The notes: a model not told the origin generated them from the sequence alone. 64,000 nucleotides of DNA from Thalassotalea hakodatensis (GCF_030295995.1 NZ_AP027365.1:3256066-3320065); one strand, 5' to 3'; shown: positions 9,490-18,152, numbered from the stretch's first letter. Numbers and translations: made by a program.

Positions 9490-10677
9490 TTAGAAAAATG
9501 TAATTTCTGATGTATCTGCCGTTTTATTTTCTGCATGCTCATTTTCATGAATTTTGACTTGCTCAACCGTAGTAAACGTATTTTTAAAATCGTTGATCCA
9601 CCGAGTATTATTAATATCTTCGAGCGTATTTCCCGATTCGATATCCGTTAAACATTGAGATAATTTCGGAGACAATGCATTCATGTTTAAATGAATTTGA
9701 TCGAGCATTTGGCTTACTCTATCTTGAAACTGCAAGAAAACGATAACCTCTTCCACGGAAGTTTTAACCGTACGGCTTTCCTCCTCAAGTTGTCCTGCCG
9801 ACGCTATTATTTGTTCGCCGGATTCTCGATACTCATTAATAACAGATTCAATAACATGTTCTGCTTTTTCAATGACTTTTGCATCTTGTTCAGTAAATTG
9901 TTGTGTTTTTTCAAGCGTATTAAACAAGGTACTGTTTACTTGACCGATACGTTCTGTGATTCTAGCTCCGGTCTCACCTGAACGCGTTGATAACGTTCTT
10001 ACTTCATCAGCAACAACAGCAAAACCTCTGCCAGCTTCACCGGCACGAGCCGCTTCAATTGCAGCATTTAATGCTAAAAGATTCGTTTGAGAAGCAATAC
10101 CAGCAACTTCATCTCCCATTTGTGATAATTCTTCAGCGATAGTGGTTAAGTTATTTATTTCAGAAAGGAGTTCATCTCGACCTTGCATAGCTTCATTAAG
10201 AGAAGAAAGAATTTGATTTAGCTCTTTATCTGCTTTTTCAATAATATGTGTTAAACCCGTTTCGCTGTGCATATCACCAGAGGTAGCTTGTGATGCATTA
10301 ATCGCGCCCTCAAGCTTTTCTCTGATTTGTGAAAACGTGTGCGAAAGTTCATTAACAGCGTCATTTCCCTGAAAGCGCGCAAGCTCCAACTGTTTAGCCC
10401 ACACAGGAACAATATCACTCACTAATGAAAGGTATTGCGTAGAGCCGTCATTATGCTCGTCTGTTACTTGTGATTGTTGAGTTAATAACGCTACTTCATC
10501 AGTTAACGTGTTAACTAATTTGGTATGAAAGGTATATAAAAGAAAAGCCGCAAGAGCAACAACCGCTACGATTATTATCGAAATAACTGTTGTTAAAGGA
10601 CTTGCTAACCAAAGCGTTAAAACACTTATCACGATGACCGTTAAACATGCCAAAATAAATTGTGTTTCTTTCTGCAT
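9490..10677 (-). CDS. Short methyl-accepting chemotaxis protein lacking a periplasmic sensor
   Basis: 395 aa. Two hydrophobic helices (about 6-26 and 30-49) are separated by only a few residues, so there is essentially no periplasmic domain and no HAMP domain is evident. The cytoplasmic signalling region carries the classic tip [29 protein letters not shown]. Beyond it, an amphipathic tail ([15 protein letters not shown]) replaces a second methylation helix. The receptor may sense inside the cell or membrane, or act as an array component. It is the first gene of the operon, so the operon promoter should lie in 10678-10811. Confidence 0.9.
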   Translation of the reverse strand: MQKETQFILACLTVIVISVLTLWLASPLTTVISIIIVAVVALAAFLLYTFHTKLVNTLTDEVALLTQQSQVTDEHNDGSTQYLSLVSDIVPVWAKQLELARFQGNDAVNELSHTFSQIREKLEGAINASQATSGDMHSETGLTHIIEKADKELNQILSSLNEAMQGRDELLSEINNLTTIAEELSQMGDEVAGIASQTNLLALNAAIEAARAGEAGRGFAVVADEVRTLSTRSGETGARITERIGQVNSTLFNTLEKTQQFTEQDAKVIEKAEHVIESVINEYRESGEQIIASAGQLEEESRTVKTSVEEVIVFLQFQDRVSQMLDQIHLNMNALSPKLSQCLTDIESGNTLEDINNTRWINDFKNTFTTVEQVKIHENEHAENKTADTSEITFF

Positions 10678-10811
10678 TTAATTTCGCTCAAAATCAATCT
10701 CTTGTGATTTAAGCATAGACAATAATTTCAAAAGTGAAATGTGATTTAATGAGATTTATTAATAATTTCTAAAGTGTCATAAAAATACATGGATACAGAT
10801 CAGCTGAAATA

Positions 10812-10841
10812 AAAAAACCACCAAAATTATGGTGGTTTTTT
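10812..10841. terminator. Bidirectional rho-independent terminator
   Basis: A-run, stem ACCACC/GGTGGT, eight-base loop, T-run: a symmetrical hairpin that works on either strand. It follows the ABC permease-peptidase gene (stop at 10857, minus strand) and insulates it from the chemotaxis operon that starts at 10677. Confidence 0.85.
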
Positions 10842-10856
10842 GCATTATGTTATCGC

Positions 10857-13800
10857 TTATAGTCGATAAATGTTATCGGCACTATCACGATCAATTAACC
10901 GTACAAAGGGGTCTACCCCTACATATTTAGGCTTTTCATCAACGATGATTTCAATCTTGTTTTCACCTGATTTAATTTCATGCTTTTCTAAATATTGCAC
11001 AAGATTTTCTGCAGAAAGATCTTCAGGATCAGCGCTAAAAAAACCGATATCAATCATGTCAGTAAAGTCTTTTTCTGTCTCTGCGCCTTGACCATCAGCG
11101 GTAAGCATTGCAGCATCAATTGTCACGATAACTGTAAATTTACCATCTTCTCGCTCAGTCACATCAACATTGGTTGTTTTAAGATCATATAGCGTTATAT
11201 GTTCAAACAAACTAGTAACAAACGTTTTTTCCTGTTCGTTAGCATCTTGTTTAATATACGCCATTAAATCTAACGTTGTTGGATAAGGTGTGCTTTGATA
11301 TTTAAACTCAGCTAGAAAATCAGCTAATGCTTTATTTAATTGCTGCTCGCCTAATCTATTTTTAAGTGCCATCATCACCACAGAGCCTTTACGGTAATGA
11401 ATATACTGTTGATTTTCACTACGGAACAATGGCATTTCTTCAATGATTTCAACACTACGACCTCTTAAGTAGCGATCAAGTTCGTACTTTAAAAACTTGC
11501 GAATTTTTTCAGGACCATACTTTTTCTCCATCACCATTAAAGCAGAGTATTGCGATAATGATTCAGAAATAATTGCACTACCTTGTACGTTAGCTGCCCC
11601 TACTTGATGTCCCCACCATTGATGAGCAACTTCATGAGCCGTAACGTAATAAACAGGGTCAATATCTTCAGGGTCGCGTAAATCAGTAATAAAACCTATT
11701 TGCTCTGAATAAGGTACTGTATTGGCAAAGCTCTGCGCAAAACTTCTATAACCAGGAAATTCAATAATACGCATTTGTTTATGCTGGTAAGGACCAAACT
11801 CTTGCGTAAAGTAATCAATAGAGTCACGTACTGATTCAATCATACGATCTACATTCATATGGTGATCTTTATGATAATAAATCTCAATATCAATGCCTTT
11901 ATATTGCTCTTTCTTCGCTTCTAGTTTAGCCGACATTATCGAATAAAAGTTCACCATTGGTGCATTCATTTTATAATGATACGTACGTCGGCCATTTTCA
12001 ACAGTTTCACTTTGCACATAACCAGGCGCAATGGCAAATTGATCTTCACTGGTTGAAATTGTTGCTTCAAAATCAATAAAGCCAACACCTTTACCAAAGA
12101 AGCTTTCATTGTAGTAACGATTGTCTTCTAATTTATTCGCGCGTTGAATTGGTTTTAGGTCACGTTTTCTACGTTCGTGTCGATCAACTATCTGCCAATC
12201 AGAACGGTAACCAAAGGCTGGGAACAAATCATAGTTGTTAATGAAAGTACCGTTTTCAATAAGGGAAAAATCATTACTACCATCAGTAAAACCTTGATGT
12301 GTTCGATGGGCAATTAATTGTCCTGTTGTTGTTTCTCCTGGCGCTAATGGTTGGTCAAAAACGAACCATGCTGAATTAAACTTGTCATCAAATTCAGTAA
12401 GCTTTCCGCCTGCTAAAACCACGTCCCACTTTTCGGTAAAACGCGGTTTGGACACTAAGAAACGTTCAATCGCTGTGTCGCTGGTATTTTTAACGGTAAT
12501 TTCCGCAACCGCGTCAATACGACGTTCAGACGGGTAAATATCAACTTTTGCATGCGTTTTAGTGATCGTTGGTATTTCATCATCTTTATGCGCAACGTAT
12601 TTTTTTTCATATTCCGCTTGTAGATCTTGTGCATCTTCTTGAATGACATATTCATTTAACACGCGCGTGTTGTAATGAATATAACTACCTGTTGCAATAA
12701 ATATTGCTAGACCAAGTGCAATAGCAGCTTTACCTTTATTTCCTAGGTAGTAACCCACTTTGTTAAACCTTGATTTTAATGGTTGAGCTGGGCCTCTATG
12801 CCATAACGCATAAGTAAGAGCGGCCAAAATTATTGACGCGCCTAGCCAATACAACATATACCAAGAATGTGCTGTTAAAAAGTGGCCATAGGTATTAATG
12901 TCAGAATAATAAACGATAGGGGCGCCAGAAAATTGGAACATATTATGGCTAAAGCCGAAGCTACTTATCACTAACGTTGAAATGATATATAGCACGAACA
13001 ATAGCATGCCAATATATTTATTCGGGCTAAGCACTTGTAAGAAGAATGCAAGTACAGCTGTCATGATTAACGGTACTAGGTTTACATAGCCTAAGCGAAT
13101 AAAATATTGTGAGAATTCAAAATTATCATACCCTCTGATAATTTGGTTTAGTACAGTGACTGACATACCAAATACGTATAACAGTGCAAGTACTAAGCTA
13201 ATAGCAATAATTTTTGATAACCAAAAAGTGATGTTATTGACAGGCATTGAATCAACTATATCACCCATACCAGAATTACGTTCACGCCACACAATTTCAG
13301 CACTGTAGTACGTTAATACAATCAGCATTAATAACCCAGTTGAGCCTGCAATTAATTGAATCATTGATTGCGTGATCGGCCAATTTGGAGTGCCAAACAT
13401 AGCTCTAGGGTCAATTAGGGGAGCAACTAAAGCAAAGATAGTAAAAGCACCAAGCACTAAAAATGGTGCACTAAATATCACTTGTTTTACTTCAAATTTA
13501 ATACGCAACCATAAATGCGCACTTGTAGTGATACCGTGACTTTTATAGTCAACACGATTGGCTAGCGCTGAATCAGAACTTTCTTCAACTTTTTGTTTTT
13601 CTTTTTTATTAGCTTTCGGCTGTGTTAATGATATTTTACGAGTAAAACCACCGAATAATGCCATAATAATAATACTAGCAATTAACCAGATCACCCGGTT
13701 TTCAAGTAATACACCGGTTAATTCAACAGCAGTGTTATTTTTGTCGTGCATGGTCCAGTAACGAGTTACTTCACCAAAGGTATTAACACCAAAAGGGTCT

Positions 13801-14432
13801 GCAAGTGCAACAATTGTACGATATTCAGGATCTGAGAAAAGCTGCCCAGCAACGGTATATGCAATAAAAAACCCGACTGCAATCAAGTAAACAGCCATCA
13901 TGCTACGAAAACGAATAGCAACCGCGTAAAACATACACGATAAGACCAGTAATGTTGGTAAGGCTAAATAAAAATACGCCGTGAAATAATAGCTAAGATT
14001 AGTTGCTCCTAACCGCTCTGCATCTACCCAGCCAGCTAAACCACCAAGAACCGTTCCTAAAAAGATCCCAAAAGGCACGAAAGCAAACACGGTTGCTACC
14101 ATCGCGAAAGCACCAAAGAAACGCCCAAGCTGATAACTTATTGGGTTAATTGGTTTGCTATAAAGGATCTCAGCCATTTTGGTTGTATCATTTCTTGTTG
14201 CAGTACTGGCAACATAGTTAACCACCAAAAACATGGAGAAAATCCCCATGATTACTAAGGTTTGAGCAATAGAGTAAGGACCATTGTATAAGACATTGCC
14301 CCCACCACCTATTTGTACGTTATCACTGACTGTTGCAAAGAAAGTCAAAAAGAAAAAAATCGCACTCGTGACAATGAAAGATGGCTGACGGGTATAATAC
14401 CGCCACTCAAATAAAAACATTTTTGCAAACAT
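10857..14432 (-). CDS. ABC-2 type permease fused to an M1-family metallopeptidase
   Basis: 1191 aa. Residues 1-275 and about 315-600 are two ABC-2-type permease halves with roughly six membrane helices each, separated by a polar Lys/Glu-rich linker. From about 640 a periplasmic M1-like peptidase follows, with the zinc motif HEVAH (933-937) and a downstream glutamate E957 in SESLSQYSAL, 19 residues after the second His. The usual exopeptidase GxMEN motif is not found; the corresponding region reads GYRSFAQSFANT. Fusions of this kind are known in gammaproteobacteria but substrates are unknown. Ten nucleotides downstream of the ATPase gene. Probably exports or processes a peptide; that is inference. 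Confidence 0.9.
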   Translation of the reverse strand: MFAKMFLFEWRYYTRQPSFIVTSAIFFFLTFFATVSDNVQIGGGGNVLYNGPYSIAQTLVIMGIFSMFLVVNYVASTATRNDTTKMAEILYSKPINPISYQLGRFFGAFAMVATVFAFVPFGIFLGTVLGGLAGWVDAERLGATNLSYYFTAYFYLALPTLLVLSCMFYAVAIRFRSMMAVYLIAVGFFIAYTVAGQLFSDPEYRTIVALADPFGVNTFGEVTRYWTMHDKNNTAVELTGVLLENRVIWLIASIIIMALFGGFTRKISLTQPKANKKEKQKVEESSDSALANRVDYKSHGITTSAHLWLRIKFEVKQVIFSAPFLVLGAFTIFALVAPLIDPRAMFGTPNWPITQSMIQLIAGSTGLLMLIVLTYYSAEIVWRERNSGMGDIVDSMPVNNITFWLSKIIAISLVLALLYVFGMSVTVLNQIIRGYDNFEFSQYFIRLGYVNLVPLIMTAVLAFFLQVLSPNKYIGMLLFVLYIISTLVISSFGFSHNMFQFSGAPIVYYSDINTYGHFLTAHSWYMLYWLGASIILAALTYALWHRGPAQPLKSRFNKVGYYLGNKGKAAIALGLAIFIATGSYIHYNTRVLNEYVIQEDAQDLQAEYEKKYVAHKDDEIPTITKTHAKVDIYPSERRIDAVAEITVKNTSDTAIERFLVSKPRFTEKWDVVLAGGKLTEFDDKFNSAWFVFDQPLAPGETTTGQLIAHRTHQGFTDGSNDFSLIENGTFINNYDLFPAFGYRSDWQIVDRHERRKRDLKPIQRANKLEDNRYYNESFFGKGVGFIDFEATISTSEDQFAIAPGYVQSETVENGRRTYHYKMNAPMVNFYSIMSAKLEAKKEQYKGIDIEIYYHKDHHMNVDRMIESVRDSIDYFTQEFGPYQHKQMRIIEFPGYRSFAQSFANTVPYSEQIGFITDLRDPEDIDPVYYVTAHEVAHQWWGHQVGAANVQGSAIISESLSQYSALMVMEKKYGPEKIRKFLKYELDRYLRGRSVEIIEEMPLFRSENQQYIHYRKGSVVMMALKNRLGEQQLNKALADFLAEFKYQSTPYPTTLDLMAYIKQDANEQEKTFVTSLFEHITLYDLKTTNVDVTEREDGKFTVIVTIDAAMLTADGQGAETEKDFTDMIDIGFFSADPEDLSAENLVQYLEKHEIKSGENKIEIIVDEKPKYVGVDPFVRLIDRDSADNIYRL

Positions 14433-14442
14433 AACTTACCCC

Positions 14443-15318
14443 TTAAGCCGCATTACGATGAGAATGTAATGTAGAAAAATAGACATCTTCTAAGTTTGCG
14501 GGGGCTGCTTCAAAGCCTTCAGGTGCTTGTTCAGCCATCACATGAATAATAGTTTTACCGGCAAATAATCGTTTTGAAATAACAGGCATGTTCTGCTCTA
14601 TTTCTACGGCTTCTTGTTGTGTCACTGTTTTACGCCAGATTTGGCCACCGAGTTTATCGGTCAATAAAATGGGGTTACCTTCAAGTAATATTTGGCCTGA
14701 AGCTAGCACTGCCATGTTAGGGCAAAGTTCAGATACATCTTCAACAATGTGTGTTGATAAAATAATAACTTTTTCTTCGCCTAAACTAACCAATAGATTA
14801 TGAAAGCGATTTCGTTCTTCTGGATCTAAACCAGCGGTTGGTTCATCCACCACTAATAAATCAGGATCTCCTAATAACGCTTGTGCAATACCAAAACGCT
14901 GACGCATACCGCCCGAAAAGCCACTAACGGCTTTTTTACGATGCTGAAATAAGTTCGTTTGTGCAAGCAAACCCTCAACGGCTTCTTTGCGTTCTGCTTT
15001 ATTACGAATACCTTTTAAAATGGCCATATGATCTAATAAGTCATAGGCACTAATTCTTGGATAAACACCAAAGTCTTGTGGCAAATATCCTAATCGTTGA
15101 CGTAACGCCTGCGGATCTGTAAATACATCAATACCATCAAAAGTGATTGACCCTTCATCTGCATCCTGCAACGTAGAAATTGTACGCATTAACGATGATT
15201 TACCAGCACCATTTGGTCCAAGTAGACCAAACATTCCTTTTGGAATGGTCAAATTGACATTATTAAGTGCATGAACACCATTGTCATAAGTCTTAGACAA
15301 ACCCTTGATTTCTAGCAT
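14443..15318 (-). CDS. ABC transporter ATPase, partner of the permease-peptidase
   Basis: 291 aa. Walker A GPNGAGKSS (34-42), Q-loop region, signature FSGGMRQR, Walker B LLVVDEPTAGLDP and the switch His in LSTHIVED are all present, so an active ATPase. The C-terminal 70 residues resemble the accessory extension of ABC-2 exporter ATPases. It powers the permease encoded 10 nt downstream, which contributes both membrane halves in one chain. Good AGGAAA ribosome binding site before the ATG at 15318. Confidence 0.93.
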   Translation of the reverse strand: MLEIKGLSKTYDNGVHALNNVNLTIPKGMFGLLGPNGAGKSSLMRTISTLQDADEGSITFDGIDVFTDPQALRQRLGYLPQDFGVYPRISAYDLLDHMAILKGIRNKAERKEAVEGLLAQTNLFQHRKKAVSGFSGGMRQRFGIAQALLGDPDLLVVDEPTAGLDPEERNRFHNLLVSLGEEKVIILSTHIVEDVSELCPNMAVLASGQILLEGNPILLTDKLGGQIWRKTVTQQEAVEIEQNMPVISKRLFAGKTIIHVMAEQAPEGFEAAPANLEDVYFSTLHSHRNAA

Positions 15319-15449
15319 CTTTTATTTCCTATATTTGTTTTTATCTTTTAACATTTATTTTATGTAACGAGTGCTTAGTCTGCTCGTTAACAATTTTATT
15401 ACACATGAATTAATAAAATAAAAATTTCTTTAATTATTAGGAGGGTCCA

Positions 15450-15696
15450 TTGATCTTTCGCGTGGTATTTTTCAGCAGTTTATTGGTATTTAGACAAGGC
15501 ATTGCGATTAATATGTGGTTATACCACAGGAAAAAGCAATAACGACGTATAAATGACAAAAAACGCTACCCTTTGGGTTCAACTAAACGCCTCCTGCTCT
15601 TTGTTACTTGAATTAACCATAGAATGACTATGCAATAATCCAAGTGCGCGATCAGAAGGCGTTTAATTTGAATAAAACTTAAACAGCAAAGATCAA
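15450..15696. repeat. MITE-like intergenic repeat with TTGATCTTT ends
   Basis: A 247-bp non-coding element bounded by inverted ends TTGATCTTT (15450-15458) and AAAGATCAA (15688-15696). Nested inside are a palindrome TGTGGT/ACCACA (15514-15528), a pair AAACGCCTCCT (15585-15595) and AGAAGGCGTTT (15654-15664), and CATAG/CTATG (15618-15632). It contains no ORF. The end sequence and the ATTGC...TGGTTAT...GCAAT core recur in the element at 48860-48984. I associate such repeats with Alteromonadales genomes, but copy number was not checked. It separates the ABC exporter from the SdpR/SdpI pair. Confidence 0.6.
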
Positions 15697-15741
15697 CACG
15701 CTCTAGTAACATTATAGAATTAGAAACTTCTATTTATTCAC

Positions 15742-15769
15742 CATTATTTCGCTATATAACGAAATAATG
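15742..15769. promoter_or_regulatory. Operator-like palindrome for the ArsR/SdpR-type repressor
   Basis: Perfect 10-bp arms CATTATTTCG and CGAAATAATG separated by 8 bp that contain TATATAA, a -10-like sequence. It lies about 58 bp upstream of the repressor ATG. ArsR-family repressors usually bind such AT-rich inverted repeats over their own promoter, so this is the likely autoregulatory site. Confidence 0.6.
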
Positions 15770-15827
15770 ATTGCACCTAATTCGCTATTTCGCTAAATTA
15801 CAAAATAGATACCGATACGGAGCACCT

Positions 15828-16109
15828 ATGTCAGACGCTTTTCAAGCATTATCAAGCCCAGTTAGAAGAAAAATACTATCTTTGTTAAAAGAGAAAAACC
15901 TAACAGCTGGTGAAATTGCACAAGAAATAGACGTTGCTAAGTCAACTCTTTCTGGACACTTTAATGTTTTAAAGGCCGCTGATTTAGTAACAACACATCG
16001 ACATGGAACAACCATTTATTACTCGCTCAATACTAGTGTTGTTGAAGATCTTATGGCGGGAATGTTTGCCATATTTGGGAAAGATACTTTTAAAGAGCAG
16101 GAGAAGTAA
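15828..16109 (+). CDS. ArsR-family (SdpR-like) autorepressor
   Basis: 93 aa from the ATG at 15828, which has GGAG six bases upstream; an upstream in-frame TTG at 15771 would run through the operator region and is rejected. A winged helix-turn-helix covers nearly the whole protein: FQALSSPVRRKILSLLKE, then AGEIAQEIDVAKSTLSGHFNVLKAADLV as the recognition region. No metal-binding ELCVCDL motif, so it is not a metal sensor of the ArsR/SmtB type. It is followed after 2 nt by an SdpI-like gene, the arrangement of Bacillus sdpR-sdpI, where the membrane protein sequesters the repressor. Confidence 0.88.
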   Translation: MSDAFQALSSPVRRKILSLLKEKNLTAGEIAQEIDVAKSTLSGHFNVLKAADLVTTHRHGTTIYYSLNTSVVEDLMAGMFAIFGKDTFKEQEK

Positions 16110-16111
16110 GC

Positions 16112-16765
16112 ATGAACATTTTTAAAATTAACCTCTTAATTACCACTATCACTATGCTAGTAGCATTATTTATGATTACACAGGTCCCTACAGATATGAT
16201 GTTACCCATTCACTGGAATAGTGCAGGTGAAATAGATAGATATGCAGACGCTGCCACAGCACTTTTGTTTCCGCCTGGAGTAATGGTAGGTTTAATACTG
16301 TTATTAAGCATCTTACGCTATTTAGAACCGAGAAAAGAAAATTTAGTACAATCAAAAAAAGCAACTCATGCAATTGCATTCGCCATAATATTATTACTGG
16401 CTGTATTGGAAGGTGGTTATGTTGCTTTAATTTATGGTTTCACACTCAAAATGCATTTACTCGTGGTCTTTATGGTTGGTATTTGTTTAATGATTGTGGG
16501 CAATTATTTAAGTAAAACACGAAGTAATTACTTTATTGGTATTCGTACTCCATGGACACTTCAAAATGACGAAAATTGGCGCAAAACACATCGATTAGCG
16601 GGTCGCCTGTTTATGGTTTCAGGGTTAGCCGTCAGTGTGACTTGTTGGCTAATTCACGATGACTATTTAACTTACTTAATCATTGGCCTCGTTTTACCAT
16701 CGGCAATTACACCACAAATTTATTCGTGGTGGCTATGGAAACGAGAAGAGAACAATGCTCAATAA
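16112..16765 (+). CDS. SdpI-like membrane protein with DUF1648 domain
   Basis: 217 aa, about six membrane helices. The N-terminal DUF1648 domain shows the P.HW...G..DRY pattern (LPIHWNSAGEIDRYAD), and the C-terminal SdpI domain shows NYFIGIRTPWTL followed by ENWRKTHRLAGR. In Bacillus, SdpI gives immunity to the SDP peptide toxin and signals to SdpR. No toxin gene is visible here, so immunity to an external peptide or a purely sensory role are both possible. Translationally linked to the repressor (2-nt gap). Confidence 0.88.
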   Translation: MNIFKINLLITTITMLVALFMITQVPTDMMLPIHWNSAGEIDRYADAATALLFPPGVMVGLILLLSILRYLEPRKENLVQSKKATHAIAFAIILLLAVLEGGYVALIYGFTLKMHLLVVFMVGICLMIVGNYLSKTRSNYFIGIRTPWTLQNDENWRKTHRLAGRLFMVSGLAVSVTCWLIHDDYLTYLIIGLVLPSAITPQIYSWWLWKREENNAQ

Positions 16766-16776
16766 TTAAGAACAAA

Positions 16777-16841
16777 TGAATTAAATTCACCCGTCATGAT
16801 AATTTATTTCAATTGTCATAGCATGCTCATCTCGATATGCT
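16777..16841 (+). promoter_or_regulatory. LysR-type box plus promoter before a predicted small RNA
   Basis: The 13-mer TGAATTAAATTCA (16777-16789) is a palindrome with T-N11-A form, the classic LysR-type core. A -35 TTGTCA (16813-16818), 17-bp spacer and -10 TATGCT (16836-16841) follow. The box centre is about 65 bp before the predicted start near 16848, the usual position for LysR-type activator binding. The same arrangement with identical spacing occurs at 18027-18091 on the other side of the lysR gene. Confidence 0.55.
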
Positions 16842-16847
16842 GCACTT

Positions 16848-16927
16848 GCTTTTGAAGTCTCCCCAGATTTCTTGCATTTGACGCTTTATGTTTAAGTCCT
16901 AGCGCTGCATTTGCAGCGCTTTTTTTT
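16848..16927 (+). ncRNA. Predicted LysR-controlled small RNA, about 80 nt
   Basis: No ORF lies here, yet the segment has a promoter (-35 TTGTCA, -10 TATGCT, 17-bp spacing) and a strong intrinsic terminator (16901-16927), giving a discrete transcript of about 80 nt. The 5 prime part is unstructured and carries a C-rich stretch CTCCCC (16859-16864), complementary to Shine-Dalgarno sequences, as in many Hfq-dependent sRNAs. It lies directly upstream of a GcvA-like lysR gene, recalling the gcvA/gcvB pairing, although I see no sequence likeness to GcvB. It could instead be the 3 prime end of the sdpI transcript. Not matched to any known family. Confidence 0.45.
16901..16927 (+). terminator. Strong rho-independent terminator
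   Basis: Stem AGCGCTGCA/TGCAGCGCT with a 2-base loop (16901-16920) followed by seven or more T residues. It is 135 nt beyond the sdpI stop, which is unusually far for that gene, and fits the end of the predicted small RNA. Confidence 0.9.
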
Positions 16928-17105
16928 ACGAAAAACGCATCATCAAGAATATCTTTACTACAGCTATGCACCACCTTAGTGCAACCCATGTCACAATGCG
17001 AAGCAGGAATTTAATAGAAATTTAATTTATCCTTATAAATCAGTCAACTAATTTATGGTTTAACACTTGCACTGCATCGTTTAGATTAATAAAGACAAGG
17101 TATAT

Positions 17106-17990
17106 ATGGCTATTCAAACCCCTATTCGCGGCTTAAGATCATTTTGTATCGCCGCTAAATGTTTAAGCTTCAAACATGCTGCTTCACAACTATTTTTAAC
17201 GCCATCAGCAGTGAGCCATCAAATAAAACAGCTTGAAGAACAATTAGGTTTTGAGCTATTTCAACGACAAACGCGTGCTATCGCGTTAACAAGTGCGGGA
17301 AAACAATTTTATAGTGCAGTACAACCGCTTATTTCTGAGCTTGAAAACACTATTTCAAGTTTCACTCATAATCAACAAAATCAAACTATTACTATCTCAA
17401 TGCCCGAGTTTTTTGCCAGTGAATTGTTTGTTCCTAAATTAAGTGACTGGACGGAGAAATACCCAAATATCAATTTACAACTCGAAACCGTTAAAGCAAG
17501 CTCTCCTTCATCTAATAATGCTGATTTATCCATTGTATTAGCTAACGGCGTACCAAACGCCAGCATCGTACAAGAGTTATTCCCAATACGTTATGCACCA
17601 GCTTGTAATAAAAAACTTTATAAACAGTGGGTAAATCATGGAATTGATGCCCTTAAACATGTACCGCTGATTTTACATCAGTCAAGACCATGGTCATGGC
17701 ATCAATGGGCTGAAAAAATGAATATTGATGACTTTGATCCAAAACAAATTATCCAATTTGATAGCATGTTTGGCGTTGCAAGAGCAGCTCAGCAAGGCAT
17801 GGGAATTGCGTTAGTACCTTTGCCAATGAGCAAAACATGGTTTAGTGAAAAACTACTGATTAAACTGTTCGATCAAGAATTAGTCACAAAAGATAAATAT
17901 TACTTGATTCAGCATGAAAACATTGAAGTTGGCAGCGCAATGGATACCTTCGCTAAGTGGGTAGAAAGAAACTTCAATGCTGATCATTAA
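17106..17990 (+). CDS. LysR-family transcriptional regulator (GcvA-like)
   Basis: 294 aa, full length. The N-terminal winged helix-turn-helix (about residues 8-65) reads FCIAAKCLSFKHAASQLFLTPSAVSHQIKQLEE and continues with LGFELFQRQTRAIALTSAG, closest in style to GcvA/AmpR-type regulators. A two-lobed effector-binding domain follows. Effector unknown. Its gene is flanked by two near-identical regulatory regions (16777-16841 and 18027-18091), each with a LysR-type palindrome at about -65 of a predicted promoter, so the likely targets are the small RNA upstream and the two-gene unit downstream. Confidence 0.92.
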   Translation: MAIQTPIRGLRSFCIAAKCLSFKHAASQLFLTPSAVSHQIKQLEEQLGFELFQRQTRAIALTSAGKQFYSAVQPLISELENTISSFTHNQQNQTITISMPEFFASELFVPKLSDWTEKYPNINLQLETVKASSPSSNNADLSIVLANGVPNASIVQELFPIRYAPACNKKLYKQWVNHGIDALKHVPLILHQSRPWSWHQWAEKMNIDDFDPKQIIQFDSMFGVARAAQQGMGIALVPLPMSKTWFSEKLLIKLFDQELVTKDKYYLIQHENIEVGSAMDTFAKWVERNFNADH

Positions 17991-18026
17991 TTATCAGCCT
18001 TCCTAATTTACCACATCACTGACAGA

Positions 18027-18091
18027 TGAATAAAATTCACCTAACGACTGTATTTTTATCGTTTGTCAGTAAAGTCGGTTCCTCTTATTGT
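18027..18091 (+). promoter_or_regulatory. Second LysR-type box plus promoter
   Basis: TGAATAAAATTCA (18027-18039) has the same arms as the box at 16777; ACC follows in both. In both copies 22 bp separate this from TGTCA. Here -35 is TTGTCA (18063-18068), spacer 17 bp, -10 TATTGT (18086-18091). It precedes the gene at 18153 by about 60 nt. Confidence 0.55.
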
Positions 18092-18152
18092 TTACCCATC
18101 AATTGCATTTAACTTGTAATTGACAAAACACATGAATCAAACAAGAGGATAA

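Noticed and set aside
12455-12655. Lys/Arg-rich minus-strand frame within the permease-peptidase gene
   Set aside because: Out-of-frame shadow of the long fusion gene, with a composition typical of such shadows.
16848-16927. Identification of the small RNA as GcvB, although the adjacent regulator is GcvA-like
   Set aside because: Length (about 80 nt against about 200 nt) and sequence do not fit GcvB; only the regulator-sRNA adjacency is similar.
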